A program made the translations under genes and the position numbers. Under the pieces are notes generated by a model that did not search any database, was not told the origin of the DNA, and saw nothing but the letters and a program-made list of their open reading frames with translations. Below are positions 1-9,245 of a DNA stretch of 64,000 nucleotides, piece by piece. Origin of the DNA: M0027 sp021713415 (lineage in GTDB: Bacteria > Pseudomonadota > Gammaproteobacteria > Francisellales > Francisellaceae); assembly GCA_021713415.1 (NCBI GenBank), contig JAKJJQ010000008.1, positions 1 to 64,000 on the forward strand. The letters run 5' to 3'. Position 1 is the stretch's first letter. The number at the start of each line of letters is the position of its first letter.

Positions 1-55
1 AGTGCTATAGGCACAATGAAATGATCTTACTAGCAACATTTTTTTAGTTTAACAT

Positions 56-114
56 GAAAACCTCTTCGGTTTTCAAACTTTCCCGTTTAATGTACCGCGT
101 GGCAAGCCACGGGG
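56..114. other. Two adjacent hairpins, possible remnant of an interspersed element
   Basis: Two inverted repeats lie side by side. The first has a 7-bp stem, GAAAACC (56-62) with GGTTTTC (68-74), around a 5-nt loop. The second has CGTGG (98-102) with CCACG (107-111), extended by CC/GG across a G-G mismatch. Local GC is higher than in the surrounding AT-rich DNA. The site lies downstream of the histidine kinase stop, but no T-run follows on the kinase strand, so a simple terminator is unlikely. A small mobile-element end or a dispersed palindromic repeat would fit, but no second copy was noticed in this window. Confidence 0.35.
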
Positions 115-166
115 TAATTGCTCAAATTAAGATTATGTGTTTAATTATAAAAAATAAAATTATATC

Positions 167-3130
167 TCATAATTCTAGGTTTTTACTTATCGTAAAATAT
201 ATTATTGTCCCTTCACCTTCATTTGAGTCCATCCAAACCTTACCATAATGACGCTCTATGATTTTTTTAACGATCGTCATACCTGCACCTGTGCCACCAC
301 CATATTCATTTTGACCATGTAAGCGTTTAAAGATTTGAAATATTTTTTCTTGGTGTTGTTTTGCAATACCAATACCATTATCTTTAATCGAAAACTGATA
401 ATTTGACTTATTTTCAATAAAATCAACCTCTATACGCTTCTCAGGTTGTTTATTATATTTAATGCCATTTGTAATCAGATTATAAAATACCTCACCAATT
501 TTTGATGCATCACATTGAATCATTGGCAGCGGTTTAATAATTGCTACCGTTGCATTTTGATCTGTCAAAAACTCTTTTAAAAAGTATAGTTTTTCTTCAA
601 CAACATCATTAAGATTACATGCTGTAATTGCTAACTGACTACGACCTACACGTGAGAAATATAAAAGTTTATCAATTAATGTTTCTAAGCGTTTAGATAA
701 ATCTTGTAGTGTATTAAGTTGATACTTACCTTCTTCATCTAGTTTATCTGCATAATCTTCTATTAAAAAGCTAGCATAGTTTGCAATACCACGTAAAGGC
801 TGTTTCAAATCATGTGATGCAATATAAGCAAAATCATCTAATTCTTGATTCGATAATTCTAATTTCTTCATATAATGCTTAATATCATCTTCAGCTTGTT
901 TTTGCTCAGTTAAATCTCTTGTAATTTTAACAAACCCTCGAATAGCTTCACCTTCATAAAGCGCTGTAATAACAACATCAGCCCAAAATAATGAGCCATC
1001 TTTTCTTTTGCGCCAACCTGTATCACGACTACTACCCTTAGCCTTTGCTTTTTCAAGCAACTTAATTGCAATGTGGGTTTGCTCATCTGGGTAAAAAATG
1101 TCAATATGCTTTCCAATAACTTCTTCTTTTATATGACCTTTAATAGTTTCAGCACCTGCATTCCAAGTCATTACACAGCCATTAACATCTAACATAATAA
1201 TTGCATAATCAACAATACTGTCAATTGAGTTCTGAATAAATTCTTCCTGGTAACGTTTATACTCTTCTGCTGCCAAGCGCTCACGAATATCAAAAATAGC
1301 ACATAATGTTACAAGTTCATTATTCATTTTTATGGGCGTTAAACCAATTTCGATTGGAATTTTTTCACCTAATTTATTTAATAAAAAGATATTTTTTAAA
1401 TCCGCCATTCTTCTTCTTTTCGGATCTTTTATATATTTTTTTCGGTACAATTTATGCTTATCTCTAATTGACTCCGGTATTAATTGTTCAATTGAAATCA
1501 TTTTTAATTGCTCATCAGAAAAATAGCCTGTTAATTCTTGAGCCTGTTTATTTGAAAATAAAATACTACCATTATTACTAACTATTAACACCGCTTCTAA
1601 AATACTATCAGTGACTGTTTGTAATACCTCATCTGTTTCTTTTTGTTGTTGAATGGCATTTTCTAGCTGTTGGCTATTTAATCGACTAATTAACCAAAAA
1701 CGAATCAATACACTAAATAAAATCGCACAAATCAATCCAAAAACTTGAAATAAAATCGGCACAATTGAGGCTTGTTCATCCAAAAATTTTTGATTGGGAG
1801 CTAATTGCAAGAATAGTTTTGTCCCAAACAGATCAAATACATAAGAGTAATGATCTAATGAGAATAGTTGGCTATTATCTACTTCAGATGGATAAATCAA
1901 TTGATTATTTTGTATTAGTTTAAATTGATACTGTTTATCATAAACTTGATCATCAACAAAATGAATAACTTTAGTTAAATCTAAAACTGCCATATCATCT
2001 GTTATTTCTGATCGAATACAAACAAACCCTGGAATAATATCAACATTATTTAACTGTTTATGGGAAGACTGAAGTAAAGCACTATGACACTTAACAAATA
2101 ACTTATTAATCAAGTCATTAGTATATTGCTTAGCGTGATATATTGTTTCTTTTTGCTTTTTATCACTCTGTAAGCTGAGAAATACTAATGCTGGTATATG
2201 TTTTAAATAAGTATTAATATCTTGATCAATAAAATATTGTGATTTATAAGCACCACTATTTAGGCGAGAATATAAACGATTAATCGAATTAATACTTGTC
2301 TGCACCTGTTGAGATATTTTTTCATTTAAAATATCTGCTTTCTGATTAAAATCAGTTCTAATTGCCTTTTCTTGTTGAACTTCTAATATATGCCATATAA
2401 TTAAAAATAAGCAACAAACAACTAACAACGAAATAATTGGTATTAAAAATGTTTGATAGTTTTCAGAATAATTTAATTTGGGTATTAAATAAAAAACTAA
2501 AGCAATTGAGATAAAAATAAAGCATAACGAAGTATGCACTGCCATACGAGTTAGATTACCCCAACCATAAGCTGTTTGAATATCAGCTAAATAGCCAAAT
2601 AAAGCAACTAACCCTAAACAACCAATTACAATTGCGATCACTAAAGTAATATATAAATTATATTGCTTTCTATTTAAAACAAAGATAAGCATTAATGTTA
2701 TTGCAGTTAGTGTAAAACATAATGCTGTATTCGGTGCCATACGCCCTGGATGCGATGTTTTAACAAATACATAATGCTGCATAAATAATTGGTCTATACC
2801 AAAATTTAATGAAAAAGCATACTGTAATAATGTCATAAACCCTAATATAAAAAGTAATGCTGCCAAAATAACAGATACTTTTGGCAAAGGTTTTAATAAA
2901 AAAACTGCCAATCCTGATAAAATAAAACCTAATGCAGTATTGTATTGCATTGGTACAAAGTGCGGTAAAATTTGAATTAATAGTGTAATATGGCTATACC
3001 AACCAATTAATACAAGCACCCCAATTAAAATAACTAAAATAGATAAAAATTGATATGCTAGCTTAAAGAAGTACTCACTAAAGGACGCAGTTTTTTTATC
3101 TTTTTGAGAGACATTTTCAATACCTAACAT
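167..3130 (-). CDS. Multi-pass membrane sensor histidine kinase with two PAS domains
   Basis: A 987-residue membrane sensor kinase. The N-terminal part (about residues 20-260) holds roughly seven hydrophobic segments. An extracytoplasmic region of about 220 residues follows, then another membrane helix near 480-500. The cytoplasmic part has two PAS domains (about 525-640 and 645-765), a HisKA dimerisation helix with the phospho-acceptor His773 in the context SHDLKQPL, and a C-terminal HATPase domain with N, G1 (DNGIGI) and G2 (GGGTGAGM) boxes. The kinase half resembles the Cph1 type that pairs with Rcp1-like regulators, but I see no chromophore domain. It lies 49 bp downstream of a single-domain response regulator on the same strand, so the two probably form one operon and one phosphorelay. 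The input signal is unknown. Confidence 0.88.
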   Translation of the reverse strand: MLGIENVSQKDKKTASFSEYFFKLAYQFLSILVILIGVLVLIGWYSHITLLIQILPHFVPMQYNTALGFILSGLAVFLLKPLPKVSVILAALLFILGFMTLLQYAFSLNFGIDQLFMQHYVFVKTSHPGRMAPNTALCFTLTAITLMLIFVLNRKQYNLYITLVIAIVIGCLGLVALFGYLADIQTAYGWGNLTRMAVHTSLCFIFISIALVFYLIPKLNYSENYQTFLIPIISLLVVCCLFLIIWHILEVQQEKAIRTDFNQKADILNEKISQQVQTSINSINRLYSRLNSGAYKSQYFIDQDINTYLKHIPALVFLSLQSDKKQKETIYHAKQYTNDLINKLFVKCHSALLQSSHKQLNNVDIIPGFVCIRSEITDDMAVLDLTKVIHFVDDQVYDKQYQFKLIQNNQLIYPSEVDNSQLFSLDHYSYVFDLFGTKLFLQLAPNQKFLDEQASIVPILFQVFGLICAILFSVLIRFWLISRLNSQQLENAIQQQKETDEVLQTVTDSILEAVLIVSNNGSILFSNKQAQELTGYFSDEQLKMISIEQLIPESIRDKHKLYRKKYIKDPKRRRMADLKNIFLLNKLGEKIPIEIGLTPIKMNNELVTLCAIFDIRERLAAEEYKRYQEEFIQNSIDSIVDYAIIMLDVNGCVMTWNAGAETIKGHIKEEVIGKHIDIFYPDEQTHIAIKLLEKAKAKGSSRDTGWRKRKDGSLFWADVVITALYEGEAIRGFVKITRDLTEQKQAEDDIKHYMKKLELSNQELDDFAYIASHDLKQPLRGIANYASFLIEDYADKLDEEGKYQLNTLQDLSKRLETLIDKLLYFSRVGRSQLAITACNLNDVVEEKLYFLKEFLTDQNATVAIIKPLPMIQCDASKIGEVFYNLITNGIKYNKQPEKRIEVDFIENKSNYQFSIKDNGIGIAKQHQEKIFQIFKRLHGQNEYGGGTGAGMTIVKKIIERHYGKVWMDSNEGEGTIIYFTISKNLEL

Positions 3131-3179
3131 ATTGTATTTCCCTATACCATTAATGAATTAATCGATATTTTTCAAATGA

Positions 3180-3620
3180 TTAATTTGGCAAAACAACAAT
3201 TTCAAACCAATAGTTTTTTAAGCGTTGAATTGATTCTATAAATCTTTGTAGATCTACTGGTTTTTGGATATAACTATTAGCACCATGGGCATAGCAATGT
3301 TCAATATCTTTTTCATCATTGGATGTTGTTAATACAATCACTGGAATTTTTTTAAAGTGAATATCACTTTTAATATGGGTTAGAAACTCTCGCCCATCTA
3401 GCCGAGGTAAATTAAGATCTAATAAAATCACATTTGGTAATTGTTCATCTTTATCTTCACTATAACGCCCTGTTTTATTTAAATACTCTAAGGCTTCTTC
3501 ACCATCACAACAACGAACCAAAGGATTTGCAATACCTGATTTTTTAAATGCACGATCGGTTGCATAAAAATCTTCATCGCTATCTTCAATTACTAATATC
3601 TTTGCAGTTGATCGATCCAT
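3180..3620 (-). CDS. Single-domain response regulator (Rcp1-like receiver)
   Basis: A 146-residue stand-alone receiver domain with no output domain. The acidic pocket is Glu12-Asp13, the phospho-acceptor is Asp68 (ILLDLNLP), the switch Thr lies in LTTS (98-99), and the conserved lysine is Lys120 in the QKP motif. The long insert between beta-2 and alpha-2 and the LDLNLPRLDG signature are typical of the Rcp1 subfamily that partners PAS- or phytochrome-type histidine kinases. The ATG at 3620 has a good TAAGGAG ribosome site. It is transcribed ahead of the sensor kinase and is presumably its direct substrate. With no DNA-binding or enzymatic domain, the downstream effect must pass through protein contacts or further phosphotransfer. 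Confidence 0.9.
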   Translation of the reverse strand: MDRSTAKILVIEDSDEDFYATDRAFKKSGIANPLVRCCDGEEALEYLNKTGRYSEDKDEQLPNVILLDLNLPRLDGREFLTHIKSDIHFKKIPVIVLTTSNDEKDIEHCYAHGANSYIQKPVDLQRFIESIQRLKNYWFEIVVLPN

Positions 3621-3727
3621 TATTTAGCTCCTTATCCAATCCAGAAAATCTCTAAATATTCAATTTAAAAATATGTTCTATACTAATGATAATTATGCTT
3701 GAAAAAAAAAATAATACCAAGAGATTA

Positions 3728-4345
3728 CTAAAGTAATTGATTTTGAATAAATTCTACCATTTGGTCATGCTGATGTTTAACACGTTCGCCTTTGATAATT
3801 GAGATTAAATCTGTTAATGTTTGATTAAAATCATCATTGATTAATAAATAATCATAATGGTGATATTCTTTGATTTCCCATTTGGCTTTTTCAAGACGTT
3901 TTTGAATAATTTCATCGCTATCTTTGCCACGCTTTTCTAAACGCTCTTTTAATGCATCAATTGATGGGGGCAGTATAAAGATGCTGACAGCCTTCCCTGG
4001 AAAATGCTTGAGTATCTGTTTTGCACCTTGCCAATCAATTTCAAGTATTACATCATCTCCTAAAGATGTGATACGAGTAATTTCAGCGTTTGATGTGCCA
4101 TAATAATGATCAAAAACTTTTGCATGTTCAATAAATGCGTTTTCATTAACTAAAAATTCAAACTCTTCTTTATTAACAAAATAATAAGCCTCACTTTGTT
4201 TTTCACCCTCTCTTGGTTCTCGAGTTGTATGCGAAATACAAACATCAATGCTTTCTATATCTTCTAATAATGATTTAACTAAGGAAGTCTTACCTGCACC
4301 AGAAGGTGCTGAAATGACAAAAATAAGTCCCTCTCGAGTATTCAA
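3728..4345 (-). CDS. gmk: Guanylate kinase
   Basis: Guanylate kinase (ATP + GMP to ADP + GDP), an essential step of purine nucleotide metabolism in the cytoplasm. The 205-residue length is normal. The P-loop SAPSGAGKTS lies at residues 12-21, followed by the GMP-binding region (SHTTREPREGE, EEFEFL) and the lid (LEKRGKDSDEII). The reading frame starts at a TTG; the next in-frame ATG would remove the P-loop, and an AAGG ribosome site lies about 10 bp upstream, so a TTG start is likely. It stands alone on the minus strand, separated from the regulator and deacetylase genes by about 100 bp on each side. Confidence 0.96.
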   Translation of the reverse strand: MNTREGLIFVISAPSGAGKTSLVKSLLEDIESIDVCISHTTREPREGEKQSEAYYFVNKEEFEFLVNENAFIEHAKVFDHYYGTSNAEITRITSLGDDVILEIDWQGAKQILKHFPGKAVSIFILPPSIDALKERLEKRGKDSDEIIQKRLEKAKWEIKEYHHYDYLLINDDFNQTLTDLISIIKGERVKHQHDQMVEFIQNQLL

Positions 4346-4455
4346 TTGTAAAATACCTTTTTATTTTATTTAATTTTTAATATGACTACTACTTTAGTCA
4401 GCATCAATAATAAGGTCAAATATATCTTGGAGATTTATTAAGAGGCATAATAAAA

Positions 4456-5238
4456 CTATGCTTTAAGTTTGACATAAATACTTCCCATTAGGGGGCTAGA
4501 AAATAGCTTTAATGTTTTCTTTAACCAACGGGCATCTTTTTTAACGGCAATACGTTTAATATAATCAAGCTGATTATCCGCTAAATTGATACCACGCTCA
4601 GTTGTATATAGAACTTCAAACCCTGCATCTTTGGCTAATTTTATGGTCTCTATATCATAATTACCACGTGGCCAACAAAGGTGTTTTGAATCAATATTCA
4701 AACGTTGTTTCAATAATTCTTTACTTAAAATAATATCTTTCTGCCAGTCAAGTGTGCCAAAATAATCATCCCGATGCGTATGGGTATGCGCTTGAATGTC
4801 AAATACATCAGCCATTTTCTTAAGCTCATCCCAGCTACATAGAACTTCCCGCGGATGAGTTGGTGCTTTTTTCTTACATTCCTTATGTTGAACAGCTTGA
4901 AATGCTACATCATTACTATTTGATGCTGCTTCAATCCAACCAGTGACAACAAAAAGAGTTGCTTTTAGGCCATATTTTTTTAAAATTGGATAGGCATAAA
5001 CAAAATTATTGCGCCAACCATCATCAAAAGTAATAAGCACGCTTTTTTTAGGTAACTTAAGCTTTCCCTTTTTATATTGATAAAATTCATCAATGGTTAA
5101 TGTCTTATATTTGTTAGCAACCAAATAGGCCATTTGTTGATCAAATTCTTCAATTGATGAACAAATAAAACCTGATTGCTCTAGTACATGATGATACATT
5201 AAAACTGGCACTGATCGCTTAAAAGGATTAATCATCAT
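4456..5238 (-). CDS. Polysaccharide deacetylase family protein (NodB domain)
   Basis: A 260-residue carbohydrate esterase family 4 protein. The NodB motif 1 is TFDDGW (Asp72, Asp73) and the metal-binding motif 2 is HTHTH (151-155), both intact; the CWPRGNYD stretch gives the arginine motif. No signal peptide is evident, although the N-terminus VPVLMYHH is typical of the family. The substrate is probably an acetylated sugar in surface polysaccharide or LPS, or a peptidoglycan-like glycan. The start codon overlaps the end of the upstream glycosyltransferase by 11 bp, so the two are translationally coupled, and both follow the ompA-like gene. The three together suggest an envelope operon. The exact substrate cannot be read from the sequence. 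Confidence 0.85.
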   Translation of the reverse strand: MMINPFKRSVPVLMYHHVLEQSGFICSSIEEFDQQMAYLVANKYKTLTIDEFYQYKKGKLKLPKKSVLITFDDGWRNNFVYAYPILKKYGLKATLFVVTGWIEAASNSNDVAFQAVQHKECKKKAPTHPREVLCSWDELKKMADVFDIQAHTHTHRDDYFGTLDWQKDIILSKELLKQRLNIDSKHLCWPRGNYDIETIKLAKDAGFEVLYTTERGINLADNQLDYIKRIAVKKDARWLKKTLKLFSSPLMGSIYVKLKA

Positions 5239-6325
5239 AGCCTAATACTCGATGATAAATGCTTAATACTTTATCTGTCATTGCTTTAGTTGAAAACTCA
5301 GTTAATATCGAATCTCGCGCTTTTGATTCTAATTGTTGTTTTTTTTCAGGATGCATAATTAAGCCTTCAAGCTGTTGCGCCCAATACTCTGGATTACCTT
5401 TTGGTACAAGTATAAAATTATCCCCTTGATATAAATCAGCCGTACTACCAACATCGGTTGCTAAAGTCGCTTTATTCATTGCTAAGGCTTGAATCACTGA
5501 TTGCGGTACACCCTCAGCATCAGAACTTAAAACAAAGTAATCTAAAGCACTTAGTAACTCTTGCGGTTTATCAATATGGCCTGTTAATGTTGTATAATCT
5601 GACATTTGATTATCTTTAATTAACGCATCTATTCGCTCCTTTCCTGGACCACTACCAGCAATCATTAAACGAACATTCAAGCCTTTTTCTTTAAGTAATT
5701 TACCCATTTGCAAAAATAAGTCATGGCGTTTGCCATTTCTTAATACCGCAATAATACCAATAGCGATTTCATCTTCTTTAATAGCAAATTGATCACGCAT
5801 TTTATTTGAGTCATAACGCTTGGGATCAAATAGCCCTTCATCAACACCGGTTGCAACTGAAGTTACTTTATCTGCTTTTAAACCACTATAGCTAATCATA
5901 TTTTGACGAACAGCTTCTCCAGTTGTGATAACATGATCAGCCATTTTATTCATAAATGATGTTTTTTTAACAGGAATTGATAAATGCCGCGTACGGATAA
6001 ATTTACAACCTGCTAATTTTGCAGCTAGGCCTCCGACTACTGTATCTTTACTAGAGTGTGTGTTAACAATATCAATTTCTAAATCTTTGATTAATTTTTT
6101 AAGGCCAAATAAGGTTTTATAATCCCAGTTACCTTTAAACGGAAAATGAAAAACTTCAAAGCCTAAAGCTTTAGCTTTTTGAGCAATTTTAGCATGCGCT
6201 GTAGAGGCAAGGTAAACTTTAACACCTTGTTGGGCAACGGCTTTCATCTCATTAATGGTCCTAATCTCTTGACCACCCCAACCATCACCCCATTCGGTAT
6301 GTAAGACTTTTATTATTTCTTTCAT
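5228..6325 (-). CDS. Family 4 glycosyltransferase (GT-B fold)
   Basis: A 365-residue GT-B glycosyltransferase. It has an N-terminal Rossmann-like domain (the EWGDGWGGQE loop is typical for acceptor and nucleotide binding) and a C-terminal nucleotide-sugar domain (LMIAGSGPGKERI, then DYFVLSSDAEGVPQSVIQAL, the E-x7-type motif of the GT4 family). It is probably cytoplasmic or peripheral at the inner membrane and transfers a sugar from a nucleotide donor to LPS core or another surface glycan. It begins 3 bp after the stop of the OmpA-like gene and ends overlapping the deacetylase, so it is the middle gene of a three-gene operon. The lack of a clear ribosome site of its own fits translational coupling. 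Confidence 0.88.
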   Translation of the reverse strand: MKEIIKVLHTEWGDGWGGQEIRTINEMKAVAQQGVKVYLASTAHAKIAQKAKALGFEVFHFPFKGNWDYKTLFGLKKLIKDLEIDIVNTHSSKDTVVGGLAAKLAGCKFIRTRHLSIPVKKTSFMNKMADHVITTGEAVRQNMISYSGLKADKVTSVATGVDEGLFDPKRYDSNKMRDQFAIKEDEIAIGIIAVLRNGKRHDLFLQMGKLLKEKGLNVRLMIAGSGPGKERIDALIKDNQMSDYTTLTGHIDKPQELLSALDYFVLSSDAEGVPQSVIQALAMNKATLATDVGSTADLYQGDNFILVPKGNPEYWAQQLEGLIMHPEKKQQLESKARDSILTEFSTKAMTDKVLSIYHRVLGYDD

Positions 6326-6328
6326 TAG

Positions 6329-7321
6329 TTAGTTATTTGTTTGTTTTAATGGTAAATCAATTGCCGCTTCCACACGACGGTTTAATGCACGTCCTTCTTC
6401 TGTTTTATTTGAAGCAATTGGACTTGAGATACCCATACCAACCGTTTTAATCCGTGTATTATCAACACCTAGGCTATATAAATAACTTTTAACACTATTT
6501 GCACGTCTTAAAGATAACTTTTTATTATAAGCTTTTGAACCCTTACCTTCCCAACTAGCATAACCATAAAGCACAACATTCGTTGATGGGTATTGTTTCA
6601 TAAAACTTGCAAGGCGTGTAACTGCTGTTTTACTGCCTGGTGTTAGCATTGATTTATCAAAAGCAAATTTCACATCTAAATGCATAGTTACTTGATCACT
6701 TGAAACACTATAACACCCAGTTGATTGACGAGTTGCTTGTGACATATCACCACTACAACGATCAACACCATCTGGTAATGCATACTGTTCTTTAACCACT
6801 TGGTCACTAGCTGCAGCTGTTGCTGCACCAGCTTGACCAAAGAGAACTCTAATGCCTAATGTTACAACCTGTCCATTATGCCAATCTTCATCAAAGAGCT
6901 GCATATAACGATAATTTAATGTTAAATCAAGATCTTTGGATACTTGATAACGAATACCACCACCAGCATCCATCCCAAAACCACTATGCACCATATGCAT
7001 ATAACCTGCACCAGCAGCAAGATAAGGATTCCAACGACTATTTGTTGGGATATTCCAAATACCTTCACCAACAACAGCATTGGCTGTTGCACTTACATAA
7101 GGCGCTATTTGTAGCGCAAATTGCTTATTAAAATTATATCCAGCATTAACTGAACCTACAGGAGAAGAATCATAGGCAGTTGAAGCATCAATCCACCCTC
7201 CCATTGCAGCTTCAAAATAAAAGCCTGGATCTCGGTTATACAAATCTGCATAAGCAGATGAGGTAGCTAGTGCTGTTGCAACTGCTGCTGATAAAATTAA
7301 TAGATTACGTTTAAGCGCCAT
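6329..7321 (-). CDS. OmpA-family outer membrane protein with peptidoglycan-binding domain
   Basis: A 330-residue outer membrane protein. It has a signal peptide (residues 1-25, cleavage after AYA), an N-terminal eight-strand-type beta-barrel (about 30-165) and a linker with two cysteines (CSGDM...STGCY) that may form a disulphide. The C-terminal OmpA-like domain (about 215-325) carries the peptidoglycan-contact motif SLRRANSVKSYL and NRRVEAAI. The barrel anchors in the outer membrane while the C-terminal domain holds the cell wall, as in E. coli OmpA and Legionella or Francisella surface antigens. The ATG has an AAAGGAG ribosome site. It is the first gene of a presumed operon with the glycosyltransferase and deacetylase, and is divergent from the ABC permease gene at 7502. 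Confidence 0.93.
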   Translation of the reverse strand: MALKRNLLILSAAVATALATSSAYADLYNRDPGFYFEAAMGGWIDASTAYDSSPVGSVNAGYNFNKQFALQIAPYVSATANAVVGEGIWNIPTNSRWNPYLAAGAGYMHMVHSGFGMDAGGGIRYQVSKDLDLTLNYRYMQLFDEDWHNGQVVTLGIRVLFGQAGAATAAASDQVVKEQYALPDGVDRCSGDMSQATRQSTGCYSVSSDQVTMHLDVKFAFDKSMLTPGSKTAVTRLASFMKQYPSTNVVLYGYASWEGKGSKAYNKKLSLRRANSVKSYLYSLGVDNTRIKTVGMGISSPIASNKTEEGRALNRRVEAAIDLPLKQTNN

Positions 7322-7501
7322 GGTAAACTCCTTTTTTAAATTTTTAACTTGATAAACTATATTAGTAACTTAATTTGTTCTTGCTATGATAACAACATTA
7401 AGCATATTTTTCCAAAAAACTTCTATCATTTAATTGCTAATAATGTTAGATTCTCACTCGCAACCCCTTCTAAAAGTTCAACAGCTTAAGAGTTTGGTGC
7501 T

Positions 7502-9241
7502 ATGAGAGATACCTTATTTAACCAGCCTGCAACTCAGCTTCTACCAAATAAATGGGATTTATTCGCATTATTTCTAGTCTTTAGTGTTTTATTGGCACTT
7601 GCATGGACTGGCTCTAATCTTGGTGGTAGTTTTTCTTTTGATCATTTACCGATTATCCATTTAAGTCCATGGTATTTGCCCCGTTATGCACTAGAGACAG
7701 TGCTAAGGATGTTTATTGCTTTAATTCTGTCATTTATTTTTAGCTTTGTTATTGGCGCGATTGCTGCAAAAAGCACACGTGCTGGTAAAGTAATTATCCC
7801 GATTATTGATATCTTACAATCTGTGCCTATTCTTGGGTATCTTTCTATTTTGATTGTTGCCTTTGTTGCCCTATTTCCAGGCTCACTTTTAGGGCCACAG
7901 TGTGCTGCAATTTTTGCTGTATTTACGTCACAAGTCTGGAATATGACCTTAAGTTTTTATCAGTCTCTAAGGACAATTCCAAAAGAGTTAAATGAAGCAG
8001 CTGATATGTATAAACTATCTGCTTGGCAGCGCTTCTGGAAATTAGAAGTACCGTTTTCAATGCCTGGCCTACTATGGAATGCCATGATGTCTATGTCAGG
8101 GGGATGGTTTTTTGTTGTTGCATCAGAGGCAATCTCTGTTGGTCATCATGAAGTGATGTTACCTGGTATTGGCTCATATATTCAAACGGCACTCAATCAA
8201 GGTAATGGTCATGCTATTTTTTATGCACTTGTCGCCATGCTAATTGTCATTTTATTATATGATCAACTTTTATTTAGGCCATTAGTTGCCTGGAGTGAAA
8301 AGTTTGTTGTTACTGATATTCAAGAGCAAAATCAATCTTCTTGGTTTTTAAATGTCATGAAACGTGCGCCTTGGATGAAGCGTTTTAGCCATACATTTGG
8401 TATTTATGCTAATCATATTGTTAATTTAAAATTACTAAGAAAACGTCCACACAGACGCAAAACACATTTATTTTCTGCTACAAAACCAAGTTCGATCTCA
8501 GCATTTGTTTGGTATTTATCTCTGATTCTATGCGGCATTATTTTCTTTTATTTAATTTGGCAGTTTGTCTATGCTGATACCAATATTGATTTTAAAGAAA
8601 CATTACATGTTTTTGTGCTTGGCTTTTATACCGGTGCTCGAGTCTTTATCTTAATTATTTTATGCTCATTTATCTGGATACCCATTGGTATTTGGATTGG
8701 CACTCGCCCTAAATTAGCACAAACCATTCAACCGATCGCTCAAATTTTAGCCGCTTTCCCTGCTAATTTATTATACGGTCCATTTGCCCTTATTGTACTT
8801 GCCTGGCACTTAAACTTTCAAATCTGGTGCGCACCTTTAATGATTTTAGGAACGCAGTGGTATATTTTATTTAATGTTATTGCAGGCGCTTCAGCTATTC
8901 CACAGGAATTAAAGCTTGCATCACGTAACTTACAGTTATCTGGCTGGACTAAATGGAGTAAATATTTAATTCCTTCAGTATTTCCATTTTATGTCACAGG
9001 TGCAATTACTGCTGCTGGTGGCTCTTGGAATGCCAGTATTGTTGCTGAAGTAATTGATTGGAATAACCAAAAATTTAGCGCAACGGGACTTGGCTCTTAT
9101 ATTACTGATAATACAATGCTTGGGCATATGCCTGAAGTTGCACTTGGTGTTATGGTTATGTGCTTTTGGGTAACTTTAATTAACCGTTTATTCTGGCGAC
9201 GACTCTACCGCTTTGCTGAAACACGCTATAAAATGGAGTAA
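7502..9241 (+). CDS. ABC transporter permease, fused duplicate of two permease domains
   Basis: A 579-residue inner-membrane protein made of two tandem binding-protein-dependent permease domains (about 1-280 and 330-575), each with around six membrane helices and an EAA-type loop (first copy near KELNEAADMYKLSAWQ, second near PQELKLASRNLQLSGW). Duplicated permeases of this kind belong to the nitrate/sulfonate/taurine/bicarbonate branch and work with the ATPase encoded immediately downstream. No periplasmic substrate-binding protein gene is nearby, so the substrate is open; an anion or a small organic solute is a guess. The ATPase ribosome site lies inside the last codons of this gene, showing operon structure. 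Confidence 0.88.
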   Translation: MRDTLFNQPATQLLPNKWDLFALFLVFSVLLALAWTGSNLGGSFSFDHLPIIHLSPWYLPRYALETVLRMFIALILSFIFSFVIGAIAAKSTRAGKVIIPIIDILQSVPILGYLSILIVAFVALFPGSLLGPQCAAIFAVFTSQVWNMTLSFYQSLRTIPKELNEAADMYKLSAWQRFWKLEVPFSMPGLLWNAMMSMSGGWFFVVASEAISVGHHEVMLPGIGSYIQTALNQGNGHAIFYALVAMLIVILLYDQLLFRPLVAWSEKFVVTDIQEQNQSSWFLNVMKRAPWMKRFSHTFGIYANHIVNLKLLRKRPHRRKTHLFSATKPSSISAFVWYLSLILCGIIFFYLIWQFVYADTNIDFKETLHVFVLGFYTGARVFILIILCSFIWIPIGIWIGTRPKLAQTIQPIAQILAAFPANLLYGPFALIVLAWHLNFQIWCAPLMILGTQWYILFNVIAGASAIPQELKLASRNLQLSGWTKWSKYLIPSVFPFYVTGAITAAGGSWNASIVAEVIDWNNQKFSATGLGSYITDNTMLGHMPEVALGVMVMCFWVTLINRLFWRRLYRFAETRYKME

Positions 9242-9245
9242 TATT

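Noticed and set aside
54..248. Small plus-strand ORF overlapping the hairpins and the histidine kinase end
   Set aside because: No ribosome site, unusual composition, and the frame continues antisense to the kinase; the hairpin sequence itself explains the open frame.
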